Part shown: piece by piece, positions 62,135 to 64,000 of the stretch
Numbering within the stretch: the first letter of the stretch is position 1
Layout: each line of letters opens with the position of its first letter
From: Szabonella alba
Lineage (GTDB): Bacteria > Pseudomonadota > Alphaproteobacteria > Rhodobacterales > Rhodobacteraceae
Length of the DNA stretch: 64,000 nt
Direction of reading: 5' to 3'
Assembly: GCF_016765775.1 (NCBI RefSeq)
Contig: NZ_JAESVN010000003.1
Span: forward strand, 372,001 to 436,000
Position numbers and translations under genes: made by a program
The notes under the pieces: model-generated
Databases searched by the model: none
Told to the model about the DNA's origin: nothing
Seen by the model: the letters and a program-made list of their open reading frames with translations, nothing else

Positions 62135-64000
62135 TCAGGTCGGATCGCCCTGTTCGGCAACCCGCGCGACCGAGACAACTTGCTCTCCAGCCGTCACGTT
62201 GAAGACGCGCACCCCGCCCGCCGAACGCGAACGGAAGCTGATCTGATCGACCGGAACCCGGATCGACTGACCGGTTGAGGTGGCCAGCATGATCTGATCG
62301 GACATCTCGACCGGGAATGAGGCCACAAGCCGCCCGCCCCGCATCGCCTTGTCCATGGCCGTGACGCCCATGCCGCCGCGCCCGCGCACCGGATAGCCAT
62401 GGCTTGACGACAGCTTGCCCGCCCCGCCGGTGGTGATGGTCAGGATCAGATCCTCGGATGCCGACATTTCGGCATAGCGTTCGGGCGAAAGCTGCCCGCT
62501 GGCCACGCCGTCCTCTTCCTCGTCGCTTTCGGCCTCATCCTCGGTCACGCCTGCCATCAGGCGGCGCTGTTTCAGATAGGCCACGCGTTCCTCGGGGCTG
62601 GCCTCGAAATGCCGGATGATCGACATCGAGACCACCTTGTCCCCTGTTGCCAGACGGATGCCCCGCACCCCGGTTGAGCCGCGCGACTTGAAGACGCGGA
62701 TTTCCGTGGTGGAAAAGCGGATCGCCCGGCCAAGTTCGGTGACCAGCATCACATCGTCATTCTCATCCGCGATGGCGGCATTCACAAGCGTCACGCCTTC
62801 CGGCAGCCGCATCGCGATCTTGCCGTTGCGCATGACATTGGTGAAATCCGACAGATCGTTCTGACGCACATCGCCATCCGAGGTTGCAAAGACGATCTGC
62901 AGATTTTCCCAGTTTTCTTCGGGTTCATCCACCGGCATCAGTGCTGCGATGGTGATGCCGGACTGGATTGGCAGGACGTTGACCATGGCCTTGCCCCGGG
63001 CCGTGCGTCCCGCCAGCGGCAGACGCCATGTCTTGAGCTTGTAGACCATGCCATCGGTGGTGAAAAACAAAAGCCATGTATGGGTATTGGCAACGAACAG
63101 CGTGGTGACCACGTCATCCTCTTTCGTCGCCATCGAGGCCAGACCCTTGCCGCCCCGGTTCTGCTGGCGGAATTCGGCCAGCGGCGTACGCTTGATATAG
63201 CCTCCGCTCGTGATGGTGACGACCATATCCTCCCGCTCGATAAGGTCTTCATCCTCCATATCGCCGGCCCAGTCCACGATCTCGCTGCGGCGGGGCACGG
63301 CGAACAATTCGCGCACCTCGCGCAGCTCATCCGAGATGATGGCCATGATCCGGTCGCGCGAGGACAGGATATCAAGGTAATCCTTGATCTTCGCGGCCAG
63401 TTCTTCCAGCTCGTCTGTGACTTCCTTGACCCCAAGCTGCGTCAGGCGCTGCAGACGCAGTTCCAGAATGGCGCGGGCCTGTGTTTCGGACAGGTTGTAG
63501 GTTCCGTCCTCATTCATCTTGTGGGCCGGATCGTCGATCAGCAGGATGAAGGGCGCGATCTCGGCCGCAGGCCAGCGTCGCGTCATCAGCTTTTCGCGCG
63601 CCTCGGCCGCATCGGCACTGGCGCGGATCGTGCGCACGACCTCATCGACATTGGAAACGGCCACGGCCAGACCGCACAAAACATGGCTGCGTTCGCGCGC
63701 GCGGCGCAATTCATAGGCCGTGCGCCGGGCCACCACATCCTCACGGAAGGTGATGAAATGCGACAGGAAATCGCGCAGCGTCAGTTGTTCGGGCCGCCCG
63801 CCGTTCAGCGCCAGCATGTTGCAGCCGAACGAGGTCTGCATCGGTGTGAAGCGGAATAGCTGGTTCAGCACCACATCGGGCGTCGCGTCGCGCTTCAGTT
63901 CGATCACCACACGCACGCCGATCCGGTCGGATTCGTCGGCCACGCCGGAAATGCCCTCGATCCGCTTTTCGCGCACCATGTCGGCGATTTTCTCGATCAT
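62135..64000 (-). CDS. gyrA: DNA gyrase subunit A (C-terminal part; start beyond window)
   Basis: 621 residues to the window edge, lacking roughly the first 290 including the catalytic tyrosine. FRFTPMQTSFGCNMLALNGGRPEQLTLRDFL and the DDPAHKMNEDGTYNLSETQARAILELRLQRLTQLG of the coiled coil end the breakage-reunion domain. The GyrA box reads FRQQNRGGKGLA, so the tail wraps DNA (gyrase, not ParC). The six-bladed C-terminal propeller carries an acidic loop (TEDEAESDEEEDG). gyrB is not in view. Confidence 0.95.
   Translation of the reverse strand: MIEKIADMVREKRIEGISGVADESDRIGVRVVIELKRDATPDVVLNQLFRFTPMQTSFGCNMLALNGGRPEQLTLRDFLSHFITFREDVVARRTAYELRRARERSHVLCGLAVAVSNVDEVVRTIRASADAAEAREKLMTRRWPAAEIAPFILLIDDPAHKMNEDGTYNLSETQARAILELRLQRLTQLGVKEVTDELEELAAKIKDYLDILSSRDRIMAIISDELREVRELFAVPRRSEIVDWAGDMEDEDLIEREDMVVTITSGGYIKRTPLAEFRQQNRGGKGLASMATKEDDVVTTLFVANTHTWLLFFTTDGMVYKLKTWRLPLAGRTARGKAMVNVLPIQSGITIAALMPVDEPEENWENLQIVFATSDGDVRQNDLSDFTNVMRNGKIAMRLPEGVTLVNAAIADENDDVMLVTELGRAIRFSTTEIRVFKSRGSTGVRGIRLATGDKVVSMSIIRHFEASPEERVAYLKQRRLMAGVTEDEAESDEEEDGVASGQLSPERYAEMSASEDLILTITTGGAGKLSSSHGYPVRGRGGMGVTAMDKAMRGGRLVASFPVEMSDQIMLATSTGQSIRVPVDQISFRSRSAGGVRVFNVTAGEQVVSVARVAEQGDPT

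Overview
The window reads as chromosome of a high-GC alphaproteobacterium of the Rhodobacteraceae/Paracoccaceae, most like Paracoccus. The grounds are the gene order trpG-trpD-(ung)-trpC-moaC-moeA-lexA / comEC / gltX / gltA, a lexA promoter with the alphaproteobacterial SOS box GAAC-N7-GAAC, an RNase E with a long acidic insertion in its S1 region, and GC-rich codon use throughout. This assignment is from memory of gene order and families; no database was searched.

Positions 1 to about 10,330 hold most of an integrated phage-like element, cut off by the left window edge. Read on the minus strand from the right, it has a tyrosine integrase, portal, a GTA gp10-like tail-chaperone-type protein, a fused prohead protease-major capsid protein, a second chaperone-like protein, HNH nuclease, a small protein, head-tail connector, HK97 gp10-like protein, DUF3168 protein, head-closure protein, P27-type small terminase and the first 17 codons of the large terminase. 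No tail tube, tape measure, baseplate, lysis, replication or repressor gene is visible. Two groups of plus-strand cargo interrupt the packaging operon: a single membrane-anchored protein (495-875) and an AT-richer, overlapping three-gene cassette (2691-3988) made of a possible toxin, an XRE regulator and a DUF6941-like protein. A 22-bp near-palindrome, 20/22 identical between copies, stands just upstream of both packaging transcription units (8307-8328 and 2405-2426). The layout recalls capsid-forming phage satellites, but the left part is unseen.

10,554-21,606 is core metabolism and information processing: tryptophan synthesis (trpG, trpD, trpC) with ung embedded, molybdenum cofactor genes moaC and moeA, SOS-controlled lexA, comEC, gltX and gltA with a clear terminator. 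21,675-27,430 carries a thioesterase, a DUF2235 hydrolase, a lone form-II CO-dehydrogenase-like large subunit, and ornithine decarboxylase divergent from an Lrp/AsnC regulator. 27,542-30,727 is valS, which contains an in-frame palindromic repeat and an AT-rich extra segment, followed by tRNA-Leu(CAA).

31,200-47,478 is mixed housekeeping: a zinc metallopeptidase, a DedA-family protein, dsbB, a carboxylesterase, an AlkA-type glycosylase, an MFS transporter, bolA, a J-domain protein, a P450 with a membrane alpha/beta hydrolase, ccdA, rne, a PaaG-like hydratase, ccmH and ccmF. Thiol and cytochrome c maturation (dsbB, ccdA, ccmF, ccmH) is a recurring theme.

47,619-57,200 is centred on branched-chain amino acids: ilvB-ilvN, preceded by a promoter, a 14-codon leader peptide containing Ile-Leu-Leu-Val-Val and an attenuator hairpin, and a complete livJ-G-F-H-M importer, with arginase between them. 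57,388-64,000 holds a secreted PQQ sugar dehydrogenase, gluQRS, trmFO, a likely structured RNA gene of unknown class, a LysR regulator and the C-terminal two thirds of gyrA. A dispersed hairpin repeat recurs in several intergenic gaps.
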